This document shows positions 37,642-47,442 of a stretch of 64,000 bases of DNA, piece after piece; within the stretch, counting starts at the first letter, position 1; each line of letters starts with the position of its first letter. Below the pieces are notes generated by a model. It searched no databases. It was not told the origin of the DNA and was given only the letters and a program-made list of their open reading frames with translations. Origin of the DNA: Alphaproteobacteria bacterium (GTDB lineage Bacteria > Pseudomonadota > Alphaproteobacteria > Rhodobacterales > Rhodobacteraceae); contig JAUIFH010000011.1 of NCBI GenBank assembly GCA_030429495.1, forward strand, positions 22,587-86,586. The letters run 5' to 3'. The translations under genes were made by a program, and so were the position numbers.

Positions 37642-37797
37642 CTCGTAACCCCGCGCAGGAGATGGACATGTCAGAGCTTGTTTTCCTCCGGGCCGGGGCT
37701 GTCTGAGACCGAAAGACCTGTCCCGCCCGTCCCGACATCACCCGCCCGCAGCCGACGCTGCCGGGCACCGGTATCGGACTGACCTGAGGACAGATCA

Positions 37798-38838
37798 TTG
37801 ACTTCCAATTCCCAAACTCTCCGCGACCTTGGATGGTCGTCGGACTTCCTGCGCCAGCTTTCGCCTGATGAGCTGGACAGCCTCACCCCCGCCCGCGTCA
37901 CGGGCGTTCACCGCACCCGACTTGCGGTCCTGACGGCGGACGGCCCCGCAGAGCTCACCCTGCCGCCCAACCTTTCCGCCGGCGACATAGCCGTCGGCGA
38001 CTGGGTGCTGGCCGACCCGGCCACCCTGCGGGCCGAACGGCTTCTCGATCGCCGTTCCCGCATCTTCCGCCGGGCGGCGGGGGACGCGGCGCGCGAACAG
38101 CTCATCGTCGCCAATGTCGACGCGGTCTTCATCACCACCTCCTGTTCGGACGAATTCAACGAGGCGCGGCTGGAACGCTACCTTGCGCTCTGCCATGCTG
38201 GCGGCGTGCCGCCCGTCTTCGTCCTGACAAAGGTCGACACGACCCCGGACCCCGACAGTTACATCGACCGCCTTCGTGCCATCGGCCCGAAAGTTCCCGC
38301 CATCGCGATCAACGCCAAATCGCCCGAAGCGGCGGCGGCGCTGAAACCCTGGTGCGGGCCTGGCCAGACGGTCGCCTTCCTCGGCATGTCCGGGGTCGGC
38401 AAATCGACCCTCGCCTCGGCGCTGACCGGTCTCGACCTTGAAACCGGCGTGCTCAGCGCCGACGACATGCGCGGCCGCCACACGACGACCGCGCGCGAGA
38501 TGCATGGCATTCCCGGCGGCGGCTGGCTTATCGACACGCCGGGGATGCGCGAGCTGCGCCTCACCGACATGGCCGAGGGCATCGACGAGGCCTTTGCCGA
38601 GATCGCGGAGCTTGCCGGCAACTGCCGCTTCCGCGACTGCGCCCACGATACCGAACCCGGCTGCGCGGTGCAGGCCGCCGTCACCGCAGGCGCCATCGAC
38701 GCCGCCCGTGTCGAACGCTGGAAGAAACTCCGCAGCGAAGACGCCGAACACTCCGCCCTCGCGCTCGACCGCAAGCGGAAAGGCAAGGCGCTCTCGAAGC
38801 TCGTGAAGCAGGTTAAAAAGTCAAAACGGCCCGGCTAA
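37798..38838 (+). CDS. rsgA: Ribosome small-subunit-dependent GTPase RsgA
   Basis: A 346-residue circularly permuted GTPase acting in late 30S assembly. An N-terminal OB fold is followed by GTPase motifs in permuted order: LTKVD (G4), MSGVGKST (G1) and DTPGM (G3). The zinc site is CRFRDCAHDTEPGC. The start is the TTG at 37798, preceded by GAGGA. The C-terminus is lysine-rich, as usual. It lies 156 bases after the SRP RNA. Confidence 0.94.
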   Translation: MTSNSQTLRDLGWSSDFLRQLSPDELDSLTPARVTGVHRTRLAVLTADGPAELTLPPNLSAGDIAVGDWVLADPATLRAERLLDRRSRIFRRAAGDAAREQLIVANVDAVFITTSCSDEFNEARLERYLALCHAGGVPPVFVLTKVDTTPDPDSYIDRLRAIGPKVPAIAINAKSPEAAAALKPWCGPGQTVAFLGMSGVGKSTLASALTGLDLETGVLSADDMRGRHTTTAREMHGIPGGGWLIDTPGMRELRLTDMAEGIDEAFAEIAELAGNCRFRDCAHDTEPGCAVQAAVTAGAIDAARVERWKKLRSEDAEHSALALDRKRKGKALSKLVKQVKKSKRPG

Positions 38839-38845
38839 GCTGCGC

Positions 38846-38887
38846 GGTGGCCGAAAAGCAATCGATAATTGAGTCTTTTCGGCCACC
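38846..38887. terminator. Long perfect hairpin after rsgA
   Basis: GGTGGCCGAAAAG (38846-38858) and CTTTTCGGCCACC (38875-38887) are perfect 13-base complements. Inside, CAAT (38859-38862) pairs with ATTG (38868-38871), leaving a five-base loop. The hairpin sits seven bases after the rsgA stop. No T-run follows, so it is an atypical terminator or an mRNA 3'-end stabiliser. Confidence 0.6.
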
Positions 38888-39001
38888 TTCGCGGGCCGCG
38901 TCGGCGTGATGGCGCTCATTTTTCTTCCACGGTTGCACCACGCGCTTTAGCCTGACCCCCGGGAAATCGCCCGCCAAGCGGCGATACCGGAGGCAGGCCG
39001 A

Positions 39002-39988
39002 ATGGCAACGATCGTCGTCACGACGGACGGTACAACCGTCGTCGTGGGCAATAACGACACTGTGGTCATCAACATCCCCGGCGGGGGGCCGGTGAACATT
39101 GTCGCCGACCCCAATATGAAGGTGAAGAAACTCGCCGTTCAGTTCGGCAACGACAACGAGTCCGACACGGTCAAGATCGACCTGCACACCTTTTCCGAGA
39201 ACAAGCTCCATATCGACGTCTGGGACTACGACCCCTCGGACAACGTGCAGTTGGTCGGCGGGTTCAACAAGCATGTCGATCCCCAGCATGACGACCTATT
39301 CGACTTCAACTACATCGGGTCGACCGGAAACACCTATACCGGGGAAGTACGCGCCCGCGACCGGGGCGAGAACGACTTCAACACGACACCCCGTCCGATC
39401 GCGATCTGTTTCGCCGAGGGCAGCGTGATCGACACCGATCTTGGCCCGCGCCCGATCGAGACCCTTCGCGAAGGCGATCTGGTGGTGACGCAGAACAATG
39501 GCCTCCAACCTGTGCGCTGGATCGGCCGGCGCGCGCTTGACAGCATCGACCTCGCGCGCCATCCGCAGCTTCTGCCCATCAGGATCACGGCCGGCGCGCT
39601 TGGCGGCGGGTTACCCTGGACCGACCGCACCGTCTCGCCGCAGCACCGGATTCAGATCGCGGACTGGCGGGCCGAGGTCCTGTTCGGCACCGATGGCATT
39701 CTCGTTGCCGCCAAGCATCTGGTCGACGGACGGTCCATCGAGGTTGTCGATGACACCGCCGCGGTCGTCTATTATCACCTGCTTTTCGACCGGCACGAGA
39801 TCGTTCGGGCTAACGGTGTCTGGAGCGAGAGCCTTTACCTTGGCGAAATGGCCATGGAGGCCCTGACAGACGAGGCGCGCGCCGAGATCGATCTGCTCTT
39901 CCCCGACGCACCCGCCTCTCGCCGTGGGGGTCACACCGCGTCGATGGTGATCAAGGCCTCAGAGGCCGCAGCGTTGAGGGCCGCCTGA
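39002..39988 (+). CDS. Hint (Hedgehog/intein) domain-containing protein
   Basis: A 328-residue protein. The C-terminal two thirds is a bacterial Hint domain: CFAEGSVIDTDLGPRPIETL, NGLQPVRWIGRR, VSPQHRIQI and YYHLLFDRHEIVRANG. These are typical of the stand-alone Rhodobacterales Hint family, where the first Cys (here after AI) is the presumed self-cleavage nucleophile. The N-terminal 130 residues are beta-rich and acidic (VVTTDGTTVVVGNNDTVVI) and could be an exported passenger. No signal peptide is seen; secretion would be unconventional. Start ATG with GGAGG. Confidence 0.8.
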   Translation: MATIVVTTDGTTVVVGNNDTVVINIPGGGPVNIVADPNMKVKKLAVQFGNDNESDTVKIDLHTFSENKLHIDVWDYDPSDNVQLVGGFNKHVDPQHDDLFDFNYIGSTGNTYTGEVRARDRGENDFNTTPRPIAICFAEGSVIDTDLGPRPIETLREGDLVVTQNNGLQPVRWIGRRALDSIDLARHPQLLPIRITAGALGGGLPWTDRTVSPQHRIQIADWRAEVLFGTDGILVAAKHLVDGRSIEVVDDTAAVVYYHLLFDRHEIVRANGVWSESLYLGEMAMEALTDEARAEIDLLFPDAPASRRGGHTASMVIKASEAAALRAA

Positions 39989-40096
39989 CCGGCGCGGCGA
40001 ACTTTCCACGACAACAGACCTTCGGAACCCCCCGGACGGTTTACGCCGCGCCCGGCGCAACCTAGGTTATGGCTGGCACGATTCCCACGAGGCGCC

Positions 40097-41842
40097 ATGA
40101 CCGAGACCAACGGGACCAAGTATCAGGTCCTCGCCCGCAAGTACCGCCCCGAGACCTTCGCCGACCTCGTCGGGCAGGATGCGATGGTGCGCACCCTGAA
40201 GAACGCGTTCGAAGCCGACCGGATCGCGCAGGCCTTCATCATGACCGGCATCCGGGGGACCGGAAAGACCACCACCGCGCGGATCATCGCCAAGGGGATG
40301 AACTGCGTCGGGCCCGACGGCCAGGGCGGCCCCACGACCGACCCCTGCGGCAAGTGCGAACACTGCGTGGCGATCATGGAAGGCCGCCATGTCGATGTGA
40401 TGGAGATGGACGCGGCGTCCCGGACCGGCGTGAACGACATCCGCGAGATCATCGAAAGCGTGCACTACCGGGCGGCCAGCGCGCGCTACAAGATCTACAT
40501 CATCGACGAGGTTCACATGCTGTCGACAAGCGCGTTCAACGCGCTTCTGAAGACGCTTGAGGAACCGCCCGCCCATGTGAAGTTCATCTTCGCCACGACC
40601 GAGATCCGCAAGGTTCCGGTCACGGTCCTGTCCCGCTGCCAGCGCTTCGATCTGCGCCGGATCGAGCCCGAAGTGATGATCGCGCTTCTGAAAAAGATCG
40701 CCGGCGCCGAGAAGGCCGAGATCACCGACGACGCGCTCGCCCTAATTACCCGGGCAGCCGAAGGCTCCGCCCGCGATGCCACATCGCTCCTCGATCAGGC
40801 GATCAGCCACGGCGCGGGGGAAACCACGGCGGAGCAGGTCCGCGCGATGCTGGGCCTTGCCGACCGGGGCCGGGTCCTCGACCTCTTCGACCTGATCCTG
40901 AAGGGCGATGCAGCGGGTGCCCTGAACGAGCTTGGTGCGCAGTATTCCGACGGCGCGGATCCGTTGGTGGTGCTGCGCGATCTGGCCGAGATCACACATT
41001 GGGTCAGCGTCATAAAGATCACGCCCGAGGCCGCCGAAGACCCGACCATCGCGCCGGACGAACGGTTGCGCGGGCTTGCCATGGCCGGGGCGCTGCCGAT
41101 GCGGGTTCTCACCCGAATGTGGCAGATGCTCCTGAAATCGCTGGAGGAAGTGGCCGCCGCCCCGAACGCGATGATGGCGGCCGAGATGGCGGTGATCCGG
41201 CTGACCCATGTCGCCGACCTGCCCGATCCGGAACAGCTTCTCCGCCGCCTGTCCGACGGCCCCGGCCCCAGCGCGCCCGCACCGCAGGGGCGCGGCCCCG
41301 CACCGGCAGGCAGCGCCCCGCATGCGGCACCGCGCGCGCAGGCGTCGTCCGCACCGGCAGGTAACGGCACGGCGACCGCCCGCGCGCTTGCCCCGGAGGT
41401 CGCGCTTGCCCGCTATGCAAGCTTCCCCGCCGTCGTCGAACTGATCCGCGCCAACCGCGACGTGAAGCTCCTGCTTGACGTCGAGGCCCATATCCGTCTG
41501 GCGCACTACGCTCCCGGCCGCATCGAGTTCGAACCGACGGCGGATGCGCCGCGCGATCTCGCCGCGACCCTGGCACAGCGACTGCAAAGCTGGACCGGCG
41601 TCCGCTGGGGCGTCTCGGTCGTGGCGGAAGGCGGCGCACCCACGATCGCGGAGGAGCGCCGCGCAAAGGACGATGCGGCGAAGGGGAAGGCCCGCGAAAA
41701 CCCGCTGGTAAAGGCGGTCTTCGCGGCATTTCCCAACGCCGAGATCATCGAAGTCCGGTCCCCTGAAGATGTCCGGGCCGCGGCAGAGGCCGAAGCCTTG
41801 CCCGAGGTCGAGGATGAGTGGGACCCGTTCGAGGAAAATTGA
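40097..41842 (+). CDS. dnaX: DNA polymerase III subunits gamma and tau
   Basis: A 581-residue clamp-loader ATPase. Walker A is GIRGTGKTT (51-59), zinc is held by C70, C84, C87 and C90, the DExx box is YIIDEVHMLS, and sensor 1 and the arginine finger lie in VLSRCQRFDL. A Pro/Ala-rich linker (about 385-435) leads to the tau-like C-terminal part, which ends in an acidic tail. Start ATG with GAGG. First of dnaX-ybaB-recR, a conserved group. Confidence 0.97.
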   Translation: MTETNGTKYQVLARKYRPETFADLVGQDAMVRTLKNAFEADRIAQAFIMTGIRGTGKTTTARIIAKGMNCVGPDGQGGPTTDPCGKCEHCVAIMEGRHVDVMEMDAASRTGVNDIREIIESVHYRAASARYKIYIIDEVHMLSTSAFNALLKTLEEPPAHVKFIFATTEIRKVPVTVLSRCQRFDLRRIEPEVMIALLKKIAGAEKAEITDDALALITRAAEGSARDATSLLDQAISHGAGETTAEQVRAMLGLADRGRVLDLFDLILKGDAAGALNELGAQYSDGADPLVVLRDLAEITHWVSVIKITPEAAEDPTIAPDERLRGLAMAGALPMRVLTRMWQMLLKSLEEVAAAPNAMMAAEMAVIRLTHVADLPDPEQLLRRLSDGPGPSAPAPQGRGPAPAGSAPHAAPRAQASSAPAGNGTATARALAPEVALARYASFPAVVELIRANRDVKLLLDVEAHIRLAHYAPGRIEFEPTADAPRDLAATLAQRLQSWTGVRWGVSVVAEGGAPTIAEERRAKDDAAKGKARENPLVKAVFAAFPNAEIIEVRSPEDVRAAAEAEALPEVEDEWDPFEEN

Positions 41843-41852
41843 GGAGTGACAG

Positions 41853-42206
41853 ATGCTTAAAGGTTTGGGTGGACTCGGCGGTCTTGGCGACATGTCCAAG
41901 ATGATGAAGGCCGCGCAGGAGATGCAGCAGAAGATGGCGGACCTGACCGAGGAGATGGATCGCATCACCGTGACCGGCGAAAGCGGCGCGGGGCTGGTCA
42001 AGGCGGTCTGCTCCGCCAAGGGAGAGCTCAAGTCGCTCGACATCGACCCGTCGATCTTCCAGCCCTCCGAGAAGGAGGTGGTCGAGGATCTGATCCTCGC
42101 CGCGATCAAGGACGCGCAGAAACGGGCGCAGGACCGGACGCGGGCCGAACAGCAGAAGATGATGGAGTCGATGGGCCTGCCCGCCGACATGAAACTGCCG
42201 TTCTGA
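41853..42206 (+). CDS. Nucleoid-associated protein, YbaB/EbfC family
   Basis: A 117-residue DNA-binding protein that forms tweezer-like dimers. The N-terminal helix ([20 protein letters not shown]) and the strand segment [19 protein letters not shown] are typical. It lies between dnaX and recR, the usual place, ten bases after dnaX with GAGGAG in front. Confidence 0.95.
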   Translation: MLKGLGGLGGLGDMSKMMKAAQEMQQKMADLTEEMDRITVTGESGAGLVKAVCSAKGELKSLDIDPSIFQPSEKEVVEDLILAAIKDAQKRAQDRTRAEQQKMMESMGLPADMKLPF

Positions 42207-42213
42207 GGCCCCC

Positions 42214-42813
42214 TTGTCCGACGCCACCCGCGACATTGAGGCGCTGATCGAGCTGATGGCCCGGCTTCCGGGCCTTGGCCCGCGTTCCGCCCGCCGTGCG
42301 GTCCTGCACCTCATCAAGAAGCGCGGGCCGGTGATGGCTCCGCTCGCGCAGGCGATGGCCAATGTCGCGGCGACGGCGCGCGAATGTGCGAGCTGCGGCA
42401 ATATCGGCACCGCCGACATCTGCGACATCTGCCGCGACGAACGCCGTGCGACGGGCGAGATCTGCGTGGTGGAGGATGTGGCGGATCTTTGGGCGATGGA
42501 GCGGGGCCAGTCCTTCAGGGGGCGTTACCATGTGCTTGGCGGCACGCTCTCGGCGCTCGACGCGATCGGGCCGGAGGAATTACGCATTCCTAAACTGCTG
42601 GCGCGGGTGCGGGACGACGGAGTGTCGGAAGTCATCCTCGCACTGAACGCCACCGTGGACGGCCAGACGACAGCACATTACATCGCCGAACTGCTCGAAG
42701 GTTCCGGCGTCGCCGTCACCTCGCTGGCGCAGGGCGTGCCGATCGGCGGCGAACTGGACTATCTCGACGACGGCACGATTCAGGCCGCGCTTCGGGCGCG
42801 GAAAAAGATCTGA
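42214..42813 (+). CDS. recR: Recombination mediator protein RecR
   Basis: A 199-residue ring-forming protein that with RecF/RecO loads RecA on gapped DNA. A helix-hairpin-helix ([17 protein letters not shown]), a zinc finger ([16 protein letters not shown]), a Toprim domain ([15 protein letters not shown]) and the C-terminal Walker-like segment are intact. Translation starts at TTG 42214, with GAGG in front, eight bases after ybaB. Confidence 0.95.
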   Translation: MSDATRDIEALIELMARLPGLGPRSARRAVLHLIKKRGPVMAPLAQAMANVAATARECASCGNIGTADICDICRDERRATGEICVVEDVADLWAMERGQSFRGRYHVLGGTLSALDAIGPEELRIPKLLARVRDDGVSEVILALNATVDGQTTAHYIAELLEGSGVAVTSLAQGVPIGGELDYLDDGTIQAALRARKKI

Positions 42814-42841
42814 ACCCAGCCAAGTCGGGAGAACCTGTCGA

Positions 42842-44104
42842 ATGATCATCCATCACCCTGGCCTGCTCGACGAGGTCCGCGCCCGTTTCGCCCATGTGGA
42901 GGCCTGCCCTTTCGACGGCCCCCGCATCTTCTTCGAGAATGCCGGCGGTGCGCTGAGGCTGAAATCGGTGATCGAGACCTCCGCCACCTATGCCGGCTAT
43001 CCCGACAATCAGGGCCGCGACAATCCGGCGTCAAAGGCGCTGATGGCCACGATCGACCGGGGACGCGCCGACATGCGGACGTTCCTGAACGCGCCGGGCG
43101 GCGAGGTCTTCGTAGGTGAAAGCGGGACGGAAGTGCTGTTCCGCCTGATCCGCACGGCGGCACTGGGCGCAAAGCCTAGCGGCATCATGCTCGGCTCGAC
43201 CCTCGAACACCCGGCGTCGCGCAGCGCGATGGCGCGGTGGGCGGCGGTGACGGGCAGGCCCCACGTTCTGGCCGTGCATGACGATGCCACCGGATCGGTG
43301 AGCCTTGAGGAATACCTGCGCCACATCACTCCGGACGTGCGCGTGGCGACAATCATCCAGACATCGCCCGTCACCGGCATGGCGGTCGATGTCCCAGCGA
43401 TCGCCGCGGCAATCCGCGCGGCGGCGCCAGAGGCCTTCATCATCATCGACGGTATCCAGCATGCAAGCCACGGCCAGATCGACTGCGCGGCCTACGGCGC
43501 GGACGGCTACGCGGTTTCGCCCTACAAGGTCTTCTCGCGTCACGGCTACGGCGTCGGCTGGGCGTCCGACCGCCTGACCGCCTGCGCCAAGGAACAGATC
43601 GCCGGCGGCCCGGAACGGGCATGGGAGCTTGGCACCCGCGACGCGGGCGCCTATGCGACCTTCTCCGATGTCGCGACCTACCTCGACTGGCTTGGTTCCC
43701 GCTTCACGGATGCGACCGACCCGCGCGCCCGGATCGAGGCCGCCGGTGCTGCAATCCACGCGCATGAGGCGCGGCTGATGGAGGCGATGCTGAACGGGAC
43801 GGGCAACCTGCGCGGTCTGGCGGCGATGCCCGGCGTCACCGTGATCGGCGGCACCGGCACGGAAGGGCGCGAAGGCGTCGTGTCACTGACGCTCGCGGGC
43901 ATGGCGGCGGTCGATCTGGTCGGCTTCCTCGCCGACCGGGGCATCCGCGTTCATATCCGCAAGGACGACCACTATTGCGGCAACATCCTGAAACCGCTTG
44001 GCATTCCGGCCTGCATCCGGGTTTCCATCTGCCACTATAACAGCGATGGCGAGGTCGCATCCTTCCTCGCCGCGATGGAGGAAGCCGTCGCGGCGGCCGG
44101 TTAA
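42842..44104 (+). CDS. PLP-dependent aminotransferase class V family protein
   Basis: A 420-residue fold-type I enzyme resembling cysteine desulfurases and selenocysteine lyases. The N-terminus (IFFENAGGALRLKSV) fits class V. IIIDGIQHASH carries the PLP-binding Asp and His, and the Schiff-base lysine is in SPYKVFSRHG. The flexible active-site Cys loop of SufS is not obvious, though CNILK-like residues (HYCGNILKPLGIP) lie near the expected end. It could be a desulfurase, a kynureninase-like enzyme or an unrelated lyase. It follows recR by 28 bases. Confidence 0.8.
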   Translation: MIIHHPGLLDEVRARFAHVEACPFDGPRIFFENAGGALRLKSVIETSATYAGYPDNQGRDNPASKALMATIDRGRADMRTFLNAPGGEVFVGESGTEVLFRLIRTAALGAKPSGIMLGSTLEHPASRSAMARWAAVTGRPHVLAVHDDATGSVSLEEYLRHITPDVRVATIIQTSPVTGMAVDVPAIAAAIRAAAPEAFIIIDGIQHASHGQIDCAAYGADGYAVSPYKVFSRHGYGVGWASDRLTACAKEQIAGGPERAWELGTRDAGAYATFSDVATYLDWLGSRFTDATDPRARIEAAGAAIHAHEARLMEAMLNGTGNLRGLAAMPGVTVIGGTGTEGREGVVSLTLAGMAAVDLVGFLADRGIRVHIRKDDHYCGNILKPLGIPACIRVSICHYNSDGEVASFLAAMEEAVAAAG

Positions 44105-44178
44105 CGCGCTTCGCTTGTGGCACGGCGTGCGAATTCACGATAAGGCGCGCCACGAAGATTAAACCGGCGGGGCATTCC

Positions 44179-46125
44179 ATGCGCGACACCAGCATACGGC
44201 GGGACATCGACGGGCTACGCGCCGTCGCGGTCCTGATCGTGATGGCATTTCACGCGGGCCTTCATGACCTCACCGGCGGATTCGTCGGCGTCGACGTTTT
44301 CTTCGTCGTCTCGGGCTACCTTATCATCCCGCAGATCGCATCGCTTCAGGACCAGGGCAGGTTCGCGCTGCCGGCATTCTTCGCCCGCCGCGTCCGCAGG
44401 CTCGTCCCGGCTCTGATCCCCGCTCTGGTCTATGCGCTGGTTGCGGCGGCACTGCTTCTTGGCCGCGGCGCCTTTGCCGATTTCACCGATACGCTGGCCG
44501 GGGCTGCGGCCTATGTCTCCAACTATGTACTGCTGGCGCAGAGCGGCTATTTCGAACGCGCGTCGGAAACCTCCCTGCTGTTGCACACATGGTCGCTCGG
44601 GGTCGAGTTCCAGTTCTACCTTCTTGCGCCGATCCCGCTGATCGTGCTCGGCCGCTACCGTCTGATTGCCGTTTGCGCGGCGGCCCTCGCGTCGTTCCTC
44701 TTCGCCATGGCGCTGTCGGCGGACGATCCGTCGCGTGCGTTCTTCGGCATCCTGCCGCGGTTCTGGGAACTCGCCGCGGGTGGCGCGCTCGGCCTCGCCC
44801 AGCACCGCCTTGCGCTTCCCGGTCAGGGCGGCATTCCGCTTCGGCTGGTCGGTCTTGGCCTCATCTTCTACTGCTCCACGACCTATGGCGCGGACACGCC
44901 CTTTCCGGGCGCGACCGCCCTTCCACCCGTCCTTGCCGCGCTCTTGATCCTTGCTGCGCCAAGAGGGCGGCGCGACCCCGTTCTCTGGCTGCTGGAAAGC
45001 CGTTTCATGCAATGGGTCGGCACCCGTTCCTATTCGCTGTATCTGTGGCACTGGCCACTGATCGTGACGGTGACACTGGCATCAGGCCGGCCGACCGAAA
45101 GCCAGTATCTCACGGCTCTCCTGATTGCCTTCCCGATTGCGGAGCTTTCCTATCGCTTCGTCGAAACCCCGATACGCCGCCTTTCATTCTGGCGCACGGT
45201 GCGGCCGATGGCGGTCCTGACACTGTTGCCCCCTGCCGTCTTCGCGGCCCTTTGGGGCGCGGGCCAGAGGGCCGGCGCAATGGATGCGTTTCGTGAAGCG
45301 TTGCCCATGGAAAGCTACCGCTTCCTGCAGGACATCGCCGATGGCGAACGCGAAGCCTACGTGGCGACGATCCATTCCTCGACGGCAAGCGATGGTCCGA
45401 TCACCAGCGGAATCCAGTGCAGCTACGACGAAACCCATGATCTTGACACGCTTGCCCGATGCCTCGTCGCGCCCGGCTTTTCCGCGCCGGTCCTCGTGAT
45501 CGGCGACAGCCAGGGCCGCGATGTGTTCCACGCGCTTCGCGCCGGCTTCCCCGGGCGTGACTTCCTGCTTCTTCATCAATCGGGCTGCGCCCCGGCAGAG
45601 CAGAAGCAGGACGCCAAGCGCGATTGCTTCCCTGGCCTGTCCGAACTGCTGCCGCGCGCTCTGACCGAGACCGGCGCGGCGGCGGTCGTGCTGGCATCCC
45701 ACTGGCCACCGGGCACACCGGAGGCGTTGGGCACGACGCTCGACCTCTTGTCGGGGCGCGAGGAAAGCGCCGTCATCGTTGGCGCCGGGCCGGTCTTCCG
45801 CATATCTGTGCCAGCGCAACTCCGGCAGATGGGCGTCACTGCGGAAACCTTGTCACCCGACATCCGGCTTCCCGCGTCGGCATTCCGCTTCGACATCGGC
45901 AGCATCAATGCGGCGCTCGCGACGCTGTCAGCCGACCGTGGGATCGCTTTCGTCGACCGGCTGGGCGCGTTCTGCACGGAGCAGGGCTGCGCCGCCTTCG
46001 TACCCGGTGACCGTCACCTGACGCTTTGGGACAACCAGCACCTCACGCTGACCGCAATTCTCTGGTACGGCGGCGTGATCGCAGCAGATCCTGCCATCCA
46101 GACCGCGTTCAAAGCCGCCAAGTAG
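44179..46125 (+). CDS. Membrane O-acyltransferase (AT3) with C-terminal SGNH domain
   Basis: A 648-residue protein. Residues 1-350 contain about ten transmembrane helices of the acyltransferase-3 family; the opening RRDIDGLRAVAVLIVMAFHA, with catalytic His, and FFVVSGYLI are diagnostic. The C-terminal 250 residues are a periplasmic SGNH-like domain (VLVIGDSQGRDV with Ser, HLTLWDNQHLTL near the end with Asp and His). Such proteins add acetyl groups to surface polysaccharides or peptidoglycan. The acceptor is unknown. Confidence 0.88.
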   Translation: MRDTSIRRDIDGLRAVAVLIVMAFHAGLHDLTGGFVGVDVFFVVSGYLIIPQIASLQDQGRFALPAFFARRVRRLVPALIPALVYALVAAALLLGRGAFADFTDTLAGAAAYVSNYVLLAQSGYFERASETSLLLHTWSLGVEFQFYLLAPIPLIVLGRYRLIAVCAAALASFLFAMALSADDPSRAFFGILPRFWELAAGGALGLAQHRLALPGQGGIPLRLVGLGLIFYCSTTYGADTPFPGATALPPVLAALLILAAPRGRRDPVLWLLESRFMQWVGTRSYSLYLWHWPLIVTVTLASGRPTESQYLTALLIAFPIAELSYRFVETPIRRLSFWRTVRPMAVLTLLPPAVFAALWGAGQRAGAMDAFREALPMESYRFLQDIADGEREAYVATIHSSTASDGPITSGIQCSYDETHDLDTLARCLVAPGFSAPVLVIGDSQGRDVFHALRAGFPGRDFLLLHQSGCAPAEQKQDAKRDCFPGLSELLPRALTETGAAAVVLASHWPPGTPEALGTTLDLLSGREESAVIVGAGPVFRISVPAQLRQMGVTAETLSPDIRLPASAFRFDIGSINAALATLSADRGIAFVDRLGAFCTEQGCAAFVPGDRHLTLWDNQHLTLTAILWYGGVIAADPAIQTAFKAAK

Positions 46126-46181
46126 CCAAACGCGCGTCGAGCGCGGGCTTCGCGCCTTGTTGGTGTCGATCGTGGGGATGT

Positions 46182-46258
46182 TGGTGGCGAGGGGGAGACT
46201 TGAACTCCCGACCCCGCGATTATGAGTCGCGTGCTCTAACCAGCTGAGCTACCTCGCC
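46182..46258 (-). tRNA. tRNA-Met (CAT), elongator type
   Basis: On the minus strand the 77 bases fold as a cloverleaf: acceptor GGCGAGG/CCTCGCC, D arm with AGCTCAGCTGGTTAGAGC, anticodon arm CGCGACTCATAATCGCG with anticodon CAT, T arm with GTTCAAGTC, discriminator A and encoded CCA. The paired first base and the anticodon stem, which lacks the three G-C pairs of the initiator, point to elongator Met. A tRNA-Ile modified at C34 is less likely. Confidence 0.9.
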
Positions 46259-46318
46259 ACAACGGCGGCGTAGGTATGCCACCCCCCGCCCCCCGTCAAG
46301 GGCGAATCTCGCAGCGCG

Positions 46319-47329
46319 TCACAGACGGTAGTAGTCCCGGTACCAGTCGACGAAAGCGGCCATCCCGGCGCGGATGCCGGTTTCGGGCCGGTATCCGGTC
46401 AGGAGGCGCAGCAGCGTGTTGTCCGCCCAGGTCGCACGCACGTCGCCCTTCTGCATCTCCATCAGGTTGCGCGTGGCGGTCTTGCCCGTCGCCGCCTCGA
46501 TCGCTGCGATGAATTCACCAAGCGCGACCTTCTCGCCATTACCGATATTGACGACCCGCCACGGGGCGACAGGCGACAGGCTGTCACCTTCGGCGATCTC
46601 CTCCGGCGCCGCGGGCCGCTCCGGCGCCGCGTCGATCAGAAGCCGCACACCGCGCACGAGGTCGGTGACATAGGTGAAGTCGCGAAACATCTCGCCGTGG
46701 CCGTAGACGTCGATCGTCTCGCCGGCGAGGATCGCCTTGGTGAACTTGAACGGCGCCATGTCGGGCCGGCCCCAGGGGCCATAGACGGTAAAGAACCGGA
46801 AGCAGGTCGTCGGCACGTTCCACAGATGCGCCCAGGAATGGGAAAGCGCCTCTGTCGCCTTCTTGGTCGCTGCATAGAGCGAGACCTGGGTGTCGACCTT
46901 ATCGGTCTCGCGATAGGGCATTTCGGTATTCGCGCCGTAGACCGAGGACGTTGAGGCAAGCAGCAGGTGCTTCACACCGGTATCCCGCGCGGCCTCCATC
47001 ACGTTGAAGGTGCCGTCGATGTTGGACGACAGGTAGCTGCGCGGCGCTTCCAGCGAATAGCGCACGCCGGCCTGCGCGGCGAGGTGGACGATGGCATCGG
47101 GGCGGAACGCGGCGATGTCGGCGGCCAGACGCTCGTGATCCTCCAGCATGAATTCGCTGAAGCCGAAGCCGGGGGTCTGCTGCAATACGGCCAGACGCCC
47201 GCGTTTCAGCGCGACGTCGTAATAGGTGGTCATCCCGTCCATCCCGTGGACGATGACACCCTCGTCAAGAAGAAGCTTCGCGAGGTGGAAGCCGATGAAC
47301 CCCGCCGCCCCGGTGATGTAGACGCGCAT
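46319..47329 (-). CDS. NAD-dependent sugar epimerase, UDP-glucuronate 4-epimerase-like
   Basis: A 336-residue extended SDR enzyme. The NAD motif is ITGAAGFIGFHLA; the catalytic set is S in LASTSSVYG and YAATK. TVYGPWGRPDMAPFKFTKAI is typical of the CapI/Gae group that makes UDP-galacturonate from UDP-glucuronate for surface polysaccharide. Start ATG at 47329 with GGGAGGA upstream; the frame to 47401 is rejected because it has no such site and extends the Rossmann N-terminus. Confidence 0.87.
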   Translation of the reverse strand: MRVYITGAAGFIGFHLAKLLLDEGVIVHGMDGMTTYYDVALKRGRLAVLQQTPGFGFSEFMLEDHERLAADIAAFRPDAIVHLAAQAGVRYSLEAPRSYLSSNIDGTFNVMEAARDTGVKHLLLASTSSVYGANTEMPYRETDKVDTQVSLYAATKKATEALSHSWAHLWNVPTTCFRFFTVYGPWGRPDMAPFKFTKAILAGETIDVYGHGEMFRDFTYVTDLVRGVRLLIDAAPERPAAPEEIAEGDSLSPVAPWRVVNIGNGEKVALGEFIAAIEAATGKTATRNLMEMQKGDVRATWADNTLLRLLTGYRPETGIRAGMAAFVDWYRDYYRL

Positions 47330-47442
47330 TCCGTCCTCCCTGCCTCGTGCGGGGGAGCAATAGCCGCTTCGCCGCCGATGGAAAAGGCCGGGCATCGCCA
47401 AACGCCGCCAGTCACGCTAGGGAGGGACGAAAAGGAGGCACG

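Noticed and set aside
37543..37782. An open frame starting inside the SRP RNA
   Set aside because: The SRP RNA is far better supported by its conserved loop and stem; the translation has no features.
40685..40700. CTGAAAAAG in dnaX as a possible programmed frameshift site
   Set aside because: It lacks the full A-AAA-AAG heptamer, lies near codon 200 inside the ATPase core, and no downstream hairpin or Shine-Dalgarno stimulator is evident.
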